Assembly (NCBI GenBank): GCA_029945375.1
Contig: CM057067.1
Span: forward strand, 1,984,001-2,048,000
Direction of reading: 5' to 3'
Length of the DNA: 64,000 nt
Origin: Agaricus subrufescens
Taxonomy: Eukaryota; Basidiomycota; Agaricomycetes; Agaricales; Agaricaceae
Positions 1 to 10,923 of the stretch are shown here, one piece after another. Made by a program: the position numbers and the translations under genes. Under the pieces are notes generated by a model. It was not told where the DNA came from. It did not search any database and saw only the letters and a program-made list of their open reading frames with translations. Position 1 is the stretch's first letter. Each line of letters opens with the position of its first letter.

Positions 1-608
1 TAAATGCTTTACAGCAAGCCAATGGGCAGGAGCAGGATTGTGATTGAATCTCCCAAGGTAGGAGACTGCATAGGCAATGTCGGGACGAGTCATGGTGGCT
101 AGATACTGCAGGGCACCTACAGCAGAGAGATAAGGAACTGACTTCATCTCAGCCTGCTCCTCAAGAGAAGGAACAATGTCTGAGAGCTCAGATCCAGGAG
201 GTAGAGGGGTGGAAAGGGAGTTAGAATCGTCCATATTGAACCGTTCTAGGAGCTCCTTGATGTAGTGCTCTTGGGAGAGGGAGATGGAACGCTTAGAGCG
301 ATCCTGCTTCACCTGAATGCCCAGCAGAAGTGTGGTGGAGCCTAGATCTCGCAGTTTGAAGTGCCTAGACAGCTCCGAGACAGCAGAGGCCATAGCTGCA
401 TCGCTTTTAGAGACTAGGGTAATGTCATCAATGAAGACAGGCACTATGACCTTAATGTCTCCCTTGGAATAGATGTAAATGGAGTTGTCGGAGCGAAGTC
501 TGGAGTAGCCAATACCCTCTAGAACACCTCGGAGCTTCTTACTCCACTGTCTGGCAGCCTGCTTGAGGCCATAAAGCGATTTACGGAGCCTGAAGACCAT
601 ATTAGGGC
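1..608 (-). pseudogene. copia-0 pol fragment (reverse transcriptase)
   Basis: The reverse complement reads as Ty1/copia reverse transcriptase without stops. It contains the SLYGLKQAARQW block near 540-590, the FIDDI active-site motif near 418-447, and the ALQYLATMTRPD block near 60-130. It enters from outside the window and stops at SINE-1. The coding sequence resumes at 2031 after a duplicated 14-bp target (gaccatattagggc, 595-608 and 2031-2044), so the break is a clean insertion. It differs by scattered substitutions from the copia-X copies at 9953 and 38413 and is therefore a separate copy of the same family. It cannot be functional because the polyprotein is interrupted. Confidence 0.9.
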
Positions 609-2030
609 ATTCCCTTCTTGACCTCTAACCACCACCTTCCCTTTTGGGATGGGTGGGGCCTACGCCTTAGTAGCTGAGACGTCCACTCCTCGGTGAAATC
701 GTAGGAGGCGCTGTGTAGGCGGGGTCTCACTCCCTGCTGATATCCCAGAGGTTCGAGTTGAATAGCGCGGTCGGCATCTGTGCTATCGTTGGATGTCGTG
801 TCGACCACCGTTGGGCGGCCTTGGGGTATGTTACTCCCCTTCCGCTTGACTTTCGGGGCGTAGTCTCTGCGTCCCACCCTCGCGTTCCCTTCCTGGGGGC
901 GCACTCCTCGTCTAGGATGGCCTAAAACCTCTTGGACACCACTGCGTCGGCGCCGCTCTCTGCGCCTTACACTCCTTTTCCTACTCGGGACGAAAAACCT
1001 TCGTTCCACCACTCGCGCCCGCTCCTCTCATGGGCGCACCCTCTCGTCTAGACTGGCCCAAGCCCTCTGGACACCACCGTGTTGGCGCCGCTCACAGCGC
1101 CCACCTTCCCTTTCTTCAACGGACGTCGGATGCGACCACGTCCAATTTTTGCTGTCCTTCCCCATTGGATGGTCCGATTCCCCCCCGCACCGGGCTGCGG
1201 TGTCTTCAAGAGACCCTCCCGCCGTGCACCATCTTTCAGCGGCATCGCGCTGCTCGATCTCTCCCGGTCGTCCATTCTCTGGCGGCCACCATCCTGCTGC
1301 GCACTTATGCGTGGCTCTCCTTCCCTCTCCTCGGCCGGATCCTACCCTGGGTCCGTCCACCATTGGCTAGCTATTCTTAGCTGGCACCGAGTGGTTGCGT
1401 TACTCTGTGACGTGACCTCACGCTCCGGGTCTTTCGATCCAACACTAGGAAAGTCGAAAATCCCCCCGACTTATCCATCCTGTCCCTTCCGGCCCCGGCT
1501 ACTTCGTAGCCGGTTCCCTCATTCGTTTCCGGCACTCAGCTGCCTCAACACTCTCTCCCGGCCCTGGCTACTCTATGTGATGGCCAGCCCTCCACGATCT
1601 CTTCAGGCACTCAGCTGCCTTTGTCATTCTTTCACGGGAGCACGTTCTACCGGCACCCACCATCTGCGCTCGCTGCGTTTCGCGCGCGACCGCAACCGCC
1701 CTGTCTTTGAAAATCGGGGGCGCATCCGGGCTGTAACGTAGGTGTCATGTTTGCTTGAGCTAAGGCTCGCTTCGTACATTTCTCTCTACGGCCCATCATT
1801 TTTATCATTATTGTTTTGTTTTTTATTTTACTCTTCGAGGCGATGTAAATTCCGCCGGATATGTTATACGATTATAATGTTGTTTGGGGCTAATGTTTCT
1901 TTCGGCGACGCGTCATGGCTGCCATTTCCTTGTAGTATGCCCAGAGTATCTAACCGGATGTCGTATAGCTACTTGGAATAAAGGTCCACGAGAGGTGCCA
2001 TTGATACAAAAAAAAAAAAAAAAAAAAAAA
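609..2030 (+). mobile_element. SINE-1: 1.42-kb non-coding retroposon with poly(A) tail
   Basis: The element begins at the 5' module attcccttcttgacctc, ends in about 22 A residues (2009-2030), and is flanked by the 14-bp duplication gaccatattagggc (595-608, 2031-2044). Four copies lie in the window, all of the same length once nested insertions are removed. The GC-rich body contains two versions of a block of about 145 bp (tcgtct..ga.tggcc, then tggacaccac, then ggcgccgctc; 905-985 and 1030-1110) and a perfect hairpin (ccggctac-ttc-gtagccgg, near 1494-1513). Small ORFs are broken by indels between copies, so I see no protein. The last 100 bp match the 3' end of LINE-D. It is long for a SINE; the absence of a recognised Pol III promoter makes 'non-autonomous LINE-like retroposon' a safer name. 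Confidence 0.88.
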
Positions 2031-2269
2031 GACCATATTAGGGCCTCCAGTGTGATAGCCCTCTGGTTGCCTCATGTAAATCTCCTCCTCGAGTTCCCCA
2101 TAAGTGAAGGCAGAGGAGATATCAACAGAGCACATTTTGTAGCCCTCTCTAGCAGCCAGAGCTATAATGAGTCTCAGAGAGGCAGGACGAAATGTAGGGG
2201 CAAAGACTTCGGTGTAATCGAATCCAGGACGTTGGGAGAAGCCTTTAGCAACAAGACGAGCCCTATAGC
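2031..2269 (-). pseudogene. copia-0 pol fragment, continuation
   Basis: This continues the reverse transcriptase of copia-0 after SINE-1. The reverse complement has the VAKGFSQRPGFDYTEVFAPT block and ALAAREGYKM followed by DISSAFTYGELEEEIYM. It ends at ccctatagc, where the 5' hairpin module of LINE-C begins. The partner end of LINE-C lies outside the window, so its target duplication cannot be checked here. Confidence 0.88.
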
Positions 2270-2680
2270 CAACGCTTCTTGACCTGTTACCACTACCTTC
2301 CCCTTTTGGAAGCCTCAGTGGTCGTAGCATAGAAGTAGTATTCATCGTCCGATATGCCTCCCAAGCAATCTAAACGACCTCAGAAACCTCCTGGCATGCC
2401 CCAGTCTATCTGGGATGCTGCTGAGGAGTTGATGCGCAGCAAAAACCCCCGACTTCCCGAGGGTTCGCCCAATCCTGCGACTATCGCATACGAGTATGGC
2501 CAGGAAGTCCCCCAGCACATACCCAAGCCCAAACCCTCTCCTCACATCCCGAAGGAGTCCGTCCTCAAGATCTATCCAGAGTTCGCCGAGTATCTCACCG
2601 ACGACCTCTTTGAAGATATCAAGAGCTGGGCCGATGCCCACTCAATCGCTCAATCGATGGGATTCCCTGTTCGTCAGCCA

Positions 2681-5600
2681 TTTTTTTTTTTTTTGTATCA
2701 ATGGCACCTCTCGGTGGACCTTTATTCCAAGTAGCTATACGACATCGGTTAGATACTCCGGGCATACTACAAGGAAATGGCAGCCATGACGCGTCGCCGA
2801 AAGAAACATTAGCCCCAAACAACATTATAATCGTATAACATATCCGGCGGAATTTACATCGCCTCGAAGAGAAAGTAAAATAAAAACAAAACAATAAGGA
2901 TAAAAATGATGGGCCGTAGAGAGAAATGTACGAAGCGAGCCTTAGCTCAAGCAAACATGACACCTACGTTACAGCCCGGATGCGCCCCCGATTTTCAAAG
3001 ACAGGGCGGTTGCGGTCGCGCGCGAAGCGCAGCGAGCGCAGATGGTGGGTGCCGGTAGAACGTGCTCCCGTGAAAAGAGTGACGAAGGCGGCTGGGCGCC
3101 TGAAGAGATCGTGGAGAGCTGGCCATCGCATAGAGTAGCCAGGGCCGGAAGAGAATGTCGAGGCAACTGGGTGCCGGGAACGAATGAGGGAGCCGGCTAC
3201 GAAGTAGCCAGGGCCGGAAGAGACAGGATGGAGAAGTCGGGGGGATTTTCGACTTTCCGAATGTTGGGTCAAAAGACCCGCACTAGTAGCTAGCAATTTA
3301 TTCATAATTATTGGGTGTATCCAAAGATGCCATCTTCATAATTCCTGATAACCTTTCATTATCATAACTATCCAACCACTCTTCCCATAAAATCTTCATT
3401 CATTATATATCCTTCCCATGGATTTCTTCATTCATTGCATATCTTCATAACTATTTCTTCATAACTATTTCTTCATTGTTTCAATAGACATCTTCATTCA
3501 TTGCATATCTTCATAACCATTTTCATTTCATTACCCATCATTTTCCCCATCATTCTGGCCATCAATAGGCAATCAGACCATCAAAAGCTAATCTAGGCAT
3601 CAATCTTGTTCATCAATACATCATTTTTACCATCACCATCACTCCTCCCATCAACAATCCCATCAGTGATTCCATCAACAATCCCATCAGTCCCATCAGA
3701 GTGGTAGTGCAATAAATGGTTGCTCAATTGCTGGTCATTGGCTGGCTCAATTGTTATGAAACTTTGAATATAATGTAATATACATAATATGTCTATATGT
3801 ATGCAATATTATGTGGTACTGAGCAGCATATTGCCTGATATGGCAGCGCTTTTCCAGGGCACAAAAAGGGCTGCTGTGAGCGCATTTCTGGGTTCCCCTG
3901 AATGAAATGCGCATTGATGGAAAGCCATTATTAGGGGCTTTCCAACGAATGTACTTGCGCAATATTTGGTCAAGAAATGGGAAGGATATGAGCTGCTCAA
4001 ATTTGTGGAATAAAAGGAGCTGCTGTGGGTGCAGTTCCTGGCTGTTCTGGACAATATTGCATGGGCACAGAGCCATGCGGGAGGGCCTTTAACGAATCCA
4101 GTTTTGCAGCTTTTCAAAAGGAAATAGAAGAGATATGATCCAATTACACTTTGATGACAAAAAGGCTGCAGTGAGCGCACCTGGCAACTAATATACATGA
4201 AATTTATATCGTTGGAAGGCCCTTTACAAGGGCTTTCTAACGAGTATAGTATCATAGTATTTCAATAGGAAATGAGAAAGTTATAATCAAATTACACTTT
4301 GGGTAGAAACAGAGAGAGATCACTCTATAGCAGGCTAGATATTGAATGCAATACCACTATACATTGTAGGCAGTAACTGTACATTTCTATCCAAATATTG
4401 CATGTAACATCTCACGGATTGAGCAGAAGAATATTGCTCTAGAAGCTAAACAATAATTTGCATTGTTATGGTAAAAAATACAGTTTATCCACACATTTCT
4501 TCTATAATATCTTTCAATGAATGCATGGAAGAGTAGCTACTGAATGTCCCTACTAAATGCAAAAGATCCCTTGTCAATTGAGAAGGAATTGAGGGAGATA
4601 AACCTAAAAAAGCGTTCAAAAGGAGGAAGAGCATGAAATAAAGCAAAGAACTAATAGCATATACATGTACTATTCATGTCTAAGTCGCTTTTTTACATGT
4701 ATCTCCCTCACTTCTTACTCAATTTACAAGGGATCTTTTGCATTTAATAGGGACATTCAGTAGCTACTCTTCCATGCATTCATTGAAAGATATTATAGAA
4801 GAAATGTGTGGATAAACTGTATTTCTTACCATAAAAATGCAAATTATTGTTTAGCCTCTAGAGCAATATTCTTCTGCTCAATCCGTGAGATGTTACATGC
4901 AATATTTGGATAGAAATGTACAGTTACTGCCTACAATGTATAGTGGTATTGCATCCAATATCTAGCCTGCTATTGATCTCTCTCTACCCAAAGTGTAATT
5001 TGATTATAACTTTCTCATTTCCTATTGAAATACTATGATACTATACTCGTTAGAAAGCCCTTGTAAAGGGCCTTCCAACGATATAAATTTCATGTATATT
5101 AGTTGCCAGGTGCGCTCACTGCAGCCTTTTTGTCATCAAAGTGTAATTGGATCATATCTCTTCTATTTCCTTTTGAAAAGCTGCAAAACTGGATTCGTTA
5201 AAGGCCCTCCTGCATGGCTCTGTGCCCATGCAATATTGTCCAGAACAGCCAGGAACTGCACCCACAGCAGCTCCTTTTATTCCACAAATTTGAGCAGCTC
5301 ATATCCTTCCCATTTCTTGACCAAATATTGCGCAAGTACATTCGTTGGAAAGCCCCTAATAAGGGCTTTCCATCAATGCGCATTTCATTCAGGGGAACCC
5401 AGAAATGCGCTCACAGCAGCCCTTTTTGTGTCCTGGAAAAGCACTGCCATATCAGGCAATATGCTGCTCAGTACCACATAATATTGCATACATATAGACA
5501 TATTATGTATATTACATTATATTCAAAGTTTCATAACAATTGAGCCAGCCAATGACCAGCAATTGAGCAACCATTTATTGCACTACCACTCTGATGGGAC

Positions 5601-6819
5601 TGATGGGATTGTTGATGGAATCACTGATGGGATTGTTGATGGGAGGAGTGATGGTGATGGTAAAAATGATGTATTGATGAACAAGATTGATGCCTAGATT
5701 AGCTTTTGATGGTCTGATTGCCTATTGATGGCCAGAATGATGGGGAAAATGATGGGTAATGAAATAAAAATGGTTATGAAGATATGCAATGAATGAAGAT
5801 GTCTATTGAAACAATGAAGAAATAGTTATGAAGATATACAATGAATGAAGAAATCCATGGGAAGGATATATAATGAATGAAGATTTTATGGGAAGAGTGG
5901 TTGGATAGTTATGATAATGAAAGGTTATCAGGAATTATGAAGATGGCATCTTTGGATACACCCAATAATTATGAATAAAGTGCTAGCTACCCCTCAGACC
6001 CGGAGCGTGAGGTCACGTCACAGAGTAACGCAACCACTCGGTGCCAGCTAAGAATAGCTAGCCAATGGTGGACGGACCCAGGGTAGGATCCGGCCGAGGA
6101 GAGGGAAGGGGAGCCACGCACAAGTGCGCAGCAAAATGGTGGCCGCCAGAGAATGGACGACCGGGAGAGATCGAGCAGCGCGATGCCGCTGAAAGATGGT
6201 GCACGGCGGGAGGGTCTCTTGAAGACACCGCAGCCCGGTGCGGGGGGGAATCGGACCATCCAATGGGGAAGGACAGCAAAAATTGGACGTGGTCGCATCC
6301 GACGTCCGTTGAAGAAAGGGAAGGTGGGCGCTGTGAGCGGCGCCGACGCGGTGGTGTCCAGAGGGCTTGGGCCAGTCCAGACGAGAGGGTGCGCCCATGA
6401 GAGGAGCGGGCGCGAGTGGTGGAACGAAGGTTTTTCGTCCCGAGTAGGAAAAGGAGTGTAAGGCGCAGAGAGCGGCGCCGACGCAGTGGTGTCCAAGAGG
6501 TTTTAGGCCATCCTAGACGAGGAGTGCGCCCCCAGGAAGGGAACGCGAGGGTGGGACGCAGAGACTACGCCCCGAAAGTCAAGCGGAAGGGGAGTAACAT
6601 ACCCCAAGGCCGCCCAACGGTGGTCGACCGACATCCAACGATAGCACAGATGCCGACCGCGCTATTCAGCTCGAACCTCTGGGATATCAGCAGGGAGTGA
6701 GACCCCGCCTACACAGCGCCTCCTACGATTTCACCGAGGAGTGGACGTCTCAGCTACTAAGGCGTAGGCCCCACCCATCCCAAAAGGGAAGGTGGTGGTT
6801 AGAGGTCAAGAAGGGAATG
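2681..6819 (-). mobile_element. SINE-2: antisense SINE copy split by a palindromic KDZ relative
   Basis: The poly(T) at 2681-2694 followed by tgtatcaatggcacctctc is the reverse complement of the SINE tail; the 5' module ends at gaagggaat (about 6819). The target tgttcgtcagcca is repeated at 2668-2680 and 6820-6832. The body is continuous from 2681-3280 to 5996-6819 once the inner element 3281-5995 is removed, giving about 1.42 kb like the other copies. I see no coding sequence conserved among copies. Confidence 0.88.
3281..5995. mobile_element. Palindromic non-autonomous KDZ relative (fold-back/MITE-like), 2.7 kb
   Basis: Almost the whole element is an inverted repeat: arms about 3281-4617 and 4689-5995 around a spacer of about 70 bp. 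The host SINE is cut with the 7-bp repeat agacccg at 3274-3280 and 5996-6002. The right end, read inward, is gaggggtagctagcac followed by tttattcataatt, and it matches the start of KDZ-2 at 59216 over roughly 80 bp. The left end cactagtagct is identical to the left end of KDZ-1 at 18457. Both arms are rich in ttcatt/ttcata. There is no transposase; the mirrored ORFs in the arms (for example 3809-4255 and 5035-5481) are by-products of the palindrome. It is most likely mobilised by KDZ transposase. Confidence 0.82.
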
Positions 6820-7562
6820 TGTTCGTCAGCCATTCCCTTCCCTCCCAGTGCAGCCGACAGCGTCTGGATCGTCCAACACCGCCCCTCCACCCTCCCCCTC
6901 CCCTTCCCCCTCTGCCTCTGGCCCCCCGGAGAATTGGGACGAAGAATCTGGCATGGAGCAGCAGTCAGTGCGCTCTGCCACCCCGGTCCCGGCCCCTACC
7001 CCGGTCCCCGAGGTTCCCCAGTTGGTCATTGGCCCTCTGGAGGTCCTCGATTGGCTTAAGGACAATCGTTCTTATTACAGACATCGTGAATTCATGGGCA
7101 GGTTTGCCTTTGAATGCATCAACTCACTCATCACCGCCATTCAGGACGGTGAACACCGCCGTACCGTCTTGCCCAACGGGCATTCTATGCGCGCTGCGCT
7201 CAACTTTCTCGTCAAAAAGCTAAACATAGCTGACCCACCTCCTGCCCCCACTCAACCCCAGGTAACCATTCCTGGAGATGTCTCACCCCCCAGGAAGAAG
7301 CCGCGTTCTGGCCCGGCTACTCCTGCTCCACCTTCTACCCCGGCCCCACCGAGTGCTCCACCTCCAGCAATGGAGGTCGTTGCAGAACCAGTGGTTGCCA
7401 AAGTCAAGGAACGTCCTCCTCCTAAGGCCGCTCCTCCCGTCTCTCGCATTGCGCCAAAGCCTAGGTCAAAGCGTAATTCCCGCCACACTGTCCATGGTGC
7501 TTCGCGTCATGGCATTATCCTCACTCCACTGGCCGGATCTAACAAGTCCGCAGCCGACATCT

Positions 7563-7674
7563 TGTCGGAAGTAGAACGTAGCGCGTGCGGAGACGGTTCT
7601 AACGATGGTAGTCACAAGTGAATCGGATAAGAATTGATTAAGGAATCCTGTGAACAAGTCTAAGAAGCTGTCTA

Positions 7675-7675
<1 letters not shown>
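7563..7675 (-). mobile_element. copia-X 3' LTR fragment
   Basis: This is the reverse complement of the 3' end of the LTR seen complete at 49951-50248. It starts exactly at the LTR terminus (tgtcggaagtagaac) and matches for 113 bp, then stops where the poly(T) of LINE-F begins. It marks the left boundary of the minus-strand element copia-X, which has inserted in LINE-C ORF1. The rest of the LTR and the RNase H end of pol are absent between here and 9953. Confidence 0.85.
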
Positions 7676-7705
<30 letters not shown>

Positions 7706-9952
7706 CAACGGGGCCTGCCGGCCGGCCTTTATTCAAAGTAGCTACTACAAGGTCGCAAATCCAAGCATACTACTAAGAACCAGATGCCATAACGCGTATC
7801 CAATAGGGGCCCAATCCATTACATGAAGTCATTCTTACAAAGGGGCAAAAGAAAACATATCCGCGCGACGAGGTCAAGCGCTCGAAGAGAAAGAAAAAAC
7901 AAAACATATAAAGTCGAAATAATAAGGGCACCAACCATTGAACCGGGACGAACAAACACAGTCATTCTCCGGCCAGCACTTCCTTGGAACCCCGCGTTGG
8001 CAGGGGTAGACGCATACGAGACGATTATCGAAGACTTAGAAGGGGATAGTGGTAAAGTGTCAAAATGTTGGAACGGCATCGTGCCAGAACTCCGAAACGC
8101 CCGATGAAAAGCGCTATTTGTTCGACGGGAACTGGCGCTTGAGCCAGTTGCGGTCGAACCGATGTTCCCAGAACGGACACAAAGTGTCCATGCTGGAGTG
8201 CGTTGTCTTGCTCTTCTTGGATGCGGAACAATTGACGCAATGGCGAATGGCGGCGTCGACGCGGGACGCGGCGCAGGCGGAGTCGTGGCGGTCGGAGAAA
8301 TGCGGACTGCTGCAGTGAGCGCACCGGACACCTTTAGCCCGGCACACATTAGAGTGGTGGCCCCATCGCTGGCACCGAGTGCACAGCGCAGAGCCGGGCT
8401 GGGGAGCAGCACCCCGGACCTGACAGTTGCGACCGCCAATGACGATCGTCTTACCTATGAAGTCGTGGGCCGCACAGCCTGAGACAGAATCGGAAATGTC
8501 GACCCATGCAACGCATGAGTCAGCTTTGGGTGAGGTCCGCATGAATCGGACCGCGTGGATGATGGATGGGGATAGGGAGCGGCCTACCGGGGATTCTTGC
8601 AAAGCCGCCTGGAAGGCGGCGCGTTGCGCGTGGATCCAAGTGCGCGACTCGGATGGAATCATCGGCACATCGATGACCTTGAGGTAGGAGGTTGACGTGA
8701 CAGGGGCGGATTGGATGGGGACTATCCCCGGAGTGGTGATGAGGCGACGGATGTGCTTGAGCACACAGTTCCCCTCGGGGGCAGATGGGACTCGGTTACC
8801 GGCTATGAAGATCCCGGCCTTAATGTCCATGGCATGTTCTAGAATAAAGGTCGACTTGAGGTCGGCCTTAAGGTGGGAGTTCACCTCGCTAAGAATAGCA
8901 GGGGTGATAGATGAGGCTAGAACGTTAGTTCCGGCCGGTGGGATAATGCGGACCCCGCATCGCGAGAGTCCATGATCAGTATGTTTGCCCTTCTGCTTAC
9001 GCTTGGGAGCACGAACAGATACGGCAGGGGCATAGGAGGGGGTCGGTGCAGCTGGGGATGAGGGGAGACCAGCGAACTTGACTTGTTTCTTCGGCTTGGG
9101 AGGTGCCGCAGCAGCTGCGGGTGCAGCCGGGGCACGACTCCGAGAGCCGGCGGGTTTAGGAAGGGGACCCGGGTGGCTTACCTTGGGTCGCTTGGTAATT
9201 TTGGCCACGTCAGCCTTGGCCTCGCCCATAGGAGACCGAGGGCGGGGTGTAGGCGTGGCCGATGGGGGAGGAGGCGTGGCTGGGACAGAGGGAGGGGGGG
9301 GCAGAGACTCCGGGGGCGGTCCAGCACTGGCAATGACTTGAGCAAGCTGAACATCGAAGGCCGCGAAGCCTCCCATGCCAAAGAACTCGCGTTGGGAAAG
9401 GTTTGGTGACTTGAGGATAAGCCACAGAGATTGTAATAGCTCGTCCATCAAAGCGTCCGAGCGTTCGGTGCAACCGTTAACCTTGGCTGTGCGTACAGCT
9501 TCACCAAGGCTATCGGCTAGAGAGTTCTTGGCCCTCTTCGGAGGAGTGGGGACCAAGGGGGAGGGAAGGGGAGAGGAAATCGCGGGGGGGCGCGGTGGTC
9601 CAAACGGGGTTTTTGGGCTCGCAGACACATACGACAACGGTGTCGTCGCAGCTTGGGACGGGCCAGGGGTGGGGGTGGCGGGGGTGGCAGGCTGCTTACC
9701 CTTCGCCTTGAGATGAGCCCGCATCTTATCGATACGGCTCACCTTTGGAGTCTCCGGTGGAGGCGGAGTCTCCCTCATAATCAACTCTCGCAGCTCGCGC
9801 TGCAGCTCGTTCGGCACTTCTCCATCGTCAGACCAATCTCCAGAATCGAAATCCGGGCGAGTATCCATCGTTAGAGCACAGTATATTCCTTCTCAAGTAC
9901 TTCCACTGAGACTTCCAAAACAGGAAGGTGGTGGTTGCGGTTCAAGAAGGGA
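7676..9952 (-). mobile_element. LINE-F: ORF1-only non-LTR retrotransposon, about 2.28 kb
   Basis: Poly(T) at 7676-7700 followed by ataatcaacggg is the 3' tail, and the 5' hairpin module lies at 9905-9952 (ttcttgaaccgcaaccacc, then cttcc..ggaag and cagtgg in reverse complement). Between them is one ORF with short untranslated ends and no ORF2. The 3' region contains the shared boxes (catatccgcgcgac near 7855, ccataacgcgtatcc near 7789). No target duplication is visible: the left flank is LTR sequence and the right flank is copia pol, so part of the target appears to have been lost. Confidence 0.85.
8114..9868 (-). CDS. LINE-F ORF1 protein (gag-like, CCHC), 584 aa
   Basis: The ORF is uninterrupted from the ATG at 9868. 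It has an acidic N-terminus, a proline/alanine-rich linker (residues about 60-280), the conserved basic box GKHTDHGLSRCGVRIIPPAG (about 305-325), a region with beta-strand spacing that looks RRM-like (about 340-500), then zinc knuckles: CTRCQRWGHHSNVC fits CX2CX4HX4C, followed by CAHC...H and CVNC...C. It ends in the signature CPFWEHRFDRNWLKRQFP shared by all ORF1-only families here. By family knowledge it should bind the element RNA and form the RNP. It lacks endonuclease and RT, so mobility would need ORF2 from another element. The start is supported by its distance from the 5' hairpin, about 40 nt, as in related copies. Confidence 0.88.
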   Translation of the reverse strand: MDTRPDFDSGDWSDDGEVPNELQRELRELIMRETPPPPETPKVSRIDKMRAHLKAKGKQPATPATPTPGPSQAATTPLSYVSASPKTPFGPPRPPAISSPLPSPLVPTPPKRAKNSLADSLGEAVRTAKVNGCTERSDALMDELLQSLWLILKSPNLSQREFFGMGGFAAFDVQLAQVIASAGPPPESLPPPPSVPATPPPPSATPTPRPRSPMGEAKADVAKITKRPKVSHPGPLPKPAGSRSRAPAAPAAAAAPPKPKKQVKFAGLPSSPAAPTPSYAPAVSVRAPKRKQKGKHTDHGLSRCGVRIIPPAGTNVLASSITPAILSEVNSHLKADLKSTFILEHAMDIKAGIFIAGNRVPSAPEGNCVLKHIRRLITTPGIVPIQSAPVTSTSYLKVIDVPMIPSESRTWIHAQRAAFQAALQESPVGRSLSPSIIHAVRFMRTSPKADSCVAWVDISDSVSGCAAHDFIGKTIVIGGRNCQVRGAAPQPGSALCTRCQRWGHHSNVCRAKGVRCAHCSSPHFSDRHDSACAASRVDAAIRHCVNCSASKKSKTTHSSMDTLCPFWEHRFDRNWLKRQFPSNK

Positions 9953-10923
9953 TGTGAGGGAATAATGTCCGAGAGTTCAGAGCCAGGAGGTAGAGGGGTG
10001 GAAAGGGAGTTAGAATCGTCCATATTGAACCTTTCTAGCAGCTCCTTGATGTAGTGCTCTTGGGAGAGGGAGATAGAACGATCAGAGCGATCCTGCTTCA
10101 CCTGAATGCCCAGTAGAAGAGTGGTAGAGCCTAGATCTCGCAGTTTGAAGTGCCGAGACAGCTCTGAGACAGCAGAGGCCATGGCTGCATCGCTTTTAGA
10201 GACTAGGGTAATGTCATCAATGAAGACTGGTACAATGACCTTAATGTCTCCCTTGGAATAGATGTAAATGGAGTTGTTGGAGCGAAGTCTGGAGTAGCCA
10301 ATACCCTCTAGAACACCTCGGAGCTTCTTACTCCACTGTCTGGCAGCCTGCTTAAGGCCATAGAGCGATTTCGGAGCCTGAAGACCATATTAGGGCCCCC
10401 AGTATGATAGCCCTCTGGTTGCCTCATGTAGATCTCCTCCTCGAGTTCCCCATAAGTGAAGGCAGAGGAGATGTCAACAGAACGCATTTTGTAGCCCTCT
10501 CTAGCAGCCAGAGCTATAATGAGTCTCAGAGAGGCAGGACAAAATGTAGGGGCAAAGACCTCGGTGTAATCAAAGCCAGGACGTTGGGAGAACCCTTTAG
10601 CAACAAGGCAAGCCCTATAGCGCTCAATAGAGCCGTCGGCATGCCTTTTCACCTTGAAGACCCAGCCAGAGTTGACTATCTTCTTACCAGGAGGCATCTC
10701 AGTGAGTTCCCAGGTCCTGTTAGCCTCGAGATTGAATATCTCAGTGTTACAAGCATCGACCCAGTGTTCCCTGTCAGGGGACTGCATAGCCAGCCTGTAG
10801 GTGCGAGGATCAGCTGTAGAAACAGCTCCAGCAAACTCAACCTCGTAGAAGTCAGTATCCACTGAGAGAGCAGCTTCATCGTCATCTTCTGGGTCTCTAG
10901 CAGGCAGATTAGGTTGTCTGACC
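9953..10923 (-). pseudogene. copia-X pol (reverse transcriptase), left segment
   Basis: The reverse complement encodes copia RT from the region before the catalytic block (VDTDFYEVEFAGAVSTADPR) through VNSGWVFKVKRH, FSQRPGFDYTEVFAPTF, and the FIDDI motif (near 10220-10235) to GSELSDIIPS. There are small differences and a frame break near 10370. The segment is nearly identical to 38448-39418 and lies in the same orientation on the other side of LINE-C'. It may be the left copy of a kilobase-scale duplication made with LINE-C'. Confidence 0.85.

Larger units (their letters stand above)
2270..7562 (+). mobile_element. LINE-C: ORF1-type non-LTR element, split by SINE-2 and cut by copia-X
   Basis: The 5' end carries the shared hairpin module (cttcttgacctgttaccac, then cttcc..ggaag, then gtgg; 2274-2325) and a start codon at 2354. 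The element is interrupted by SINE-2 (2681-6819; target copies 2668-2680 and 6820-6832) and terminated at 7562/7563 by the end of a copia LTR. Its 3' part is not in the window. The related LINE-C' is only 2.2 kb long with ORF1 alone, so LINE-C was probably also an ORF1-only element. Confidence 0.85.
2354..7562 (+). pseudogene. LINE-C ORF1 (gag-like), split
   Basis: ORF1 starts MPPKQSKRPQKPPG at 2354 and runs to about residue 109 (2680), where SINE-2 interrupts. It resumes in frame after the duplicated target at about 6833 and is open to 7562. Visible parts are the N-terminal region with an EIWD-like helix, a segment around PKESVLKIYPEFAEYL, a long proline-rich linker, and the conserved basic box RHTVHGxSRxGIxxTP near 7480-7530. 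The zinc knuckles of the family are missing because copia-X removed the C-terminus. By homology with LINE-C' and LINE-D/F it would bind element RNA as the gag-like protein; that role is inferred. Confidence 0.82.

Noticed and set aside
1030..1741. 116- and 220-aa ORFs in the SINE body
   Set aside because: Indels between the four copies shift or end the frames (for example near 40340), composition follows GC bias, and nothing resembles a known protein.
2354..2734. ORF1 ending in a poly-Phe run
   Set aside because: The Phe run is translated poly(T) of an inserted SINE; the real ORF is interrupted there. Similar artefacts occur at 17863, 41144 and 50635.
3809..5481. Two 148-aa ORFs, mirror images on opposite strands
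   Set aside because: They are the same sequence in the two arms of the palindrome and have no recognisable domain or start context.
9078..9409. Gly/Arg-rich ORFs opposite the ORF1 genes (also 14127-14768, 47900-48293, 51664-52014)
   Set aside because: They are antisense shadows of the proline/alanine-rich linkers of ORF1, whose complement is stop-poor.
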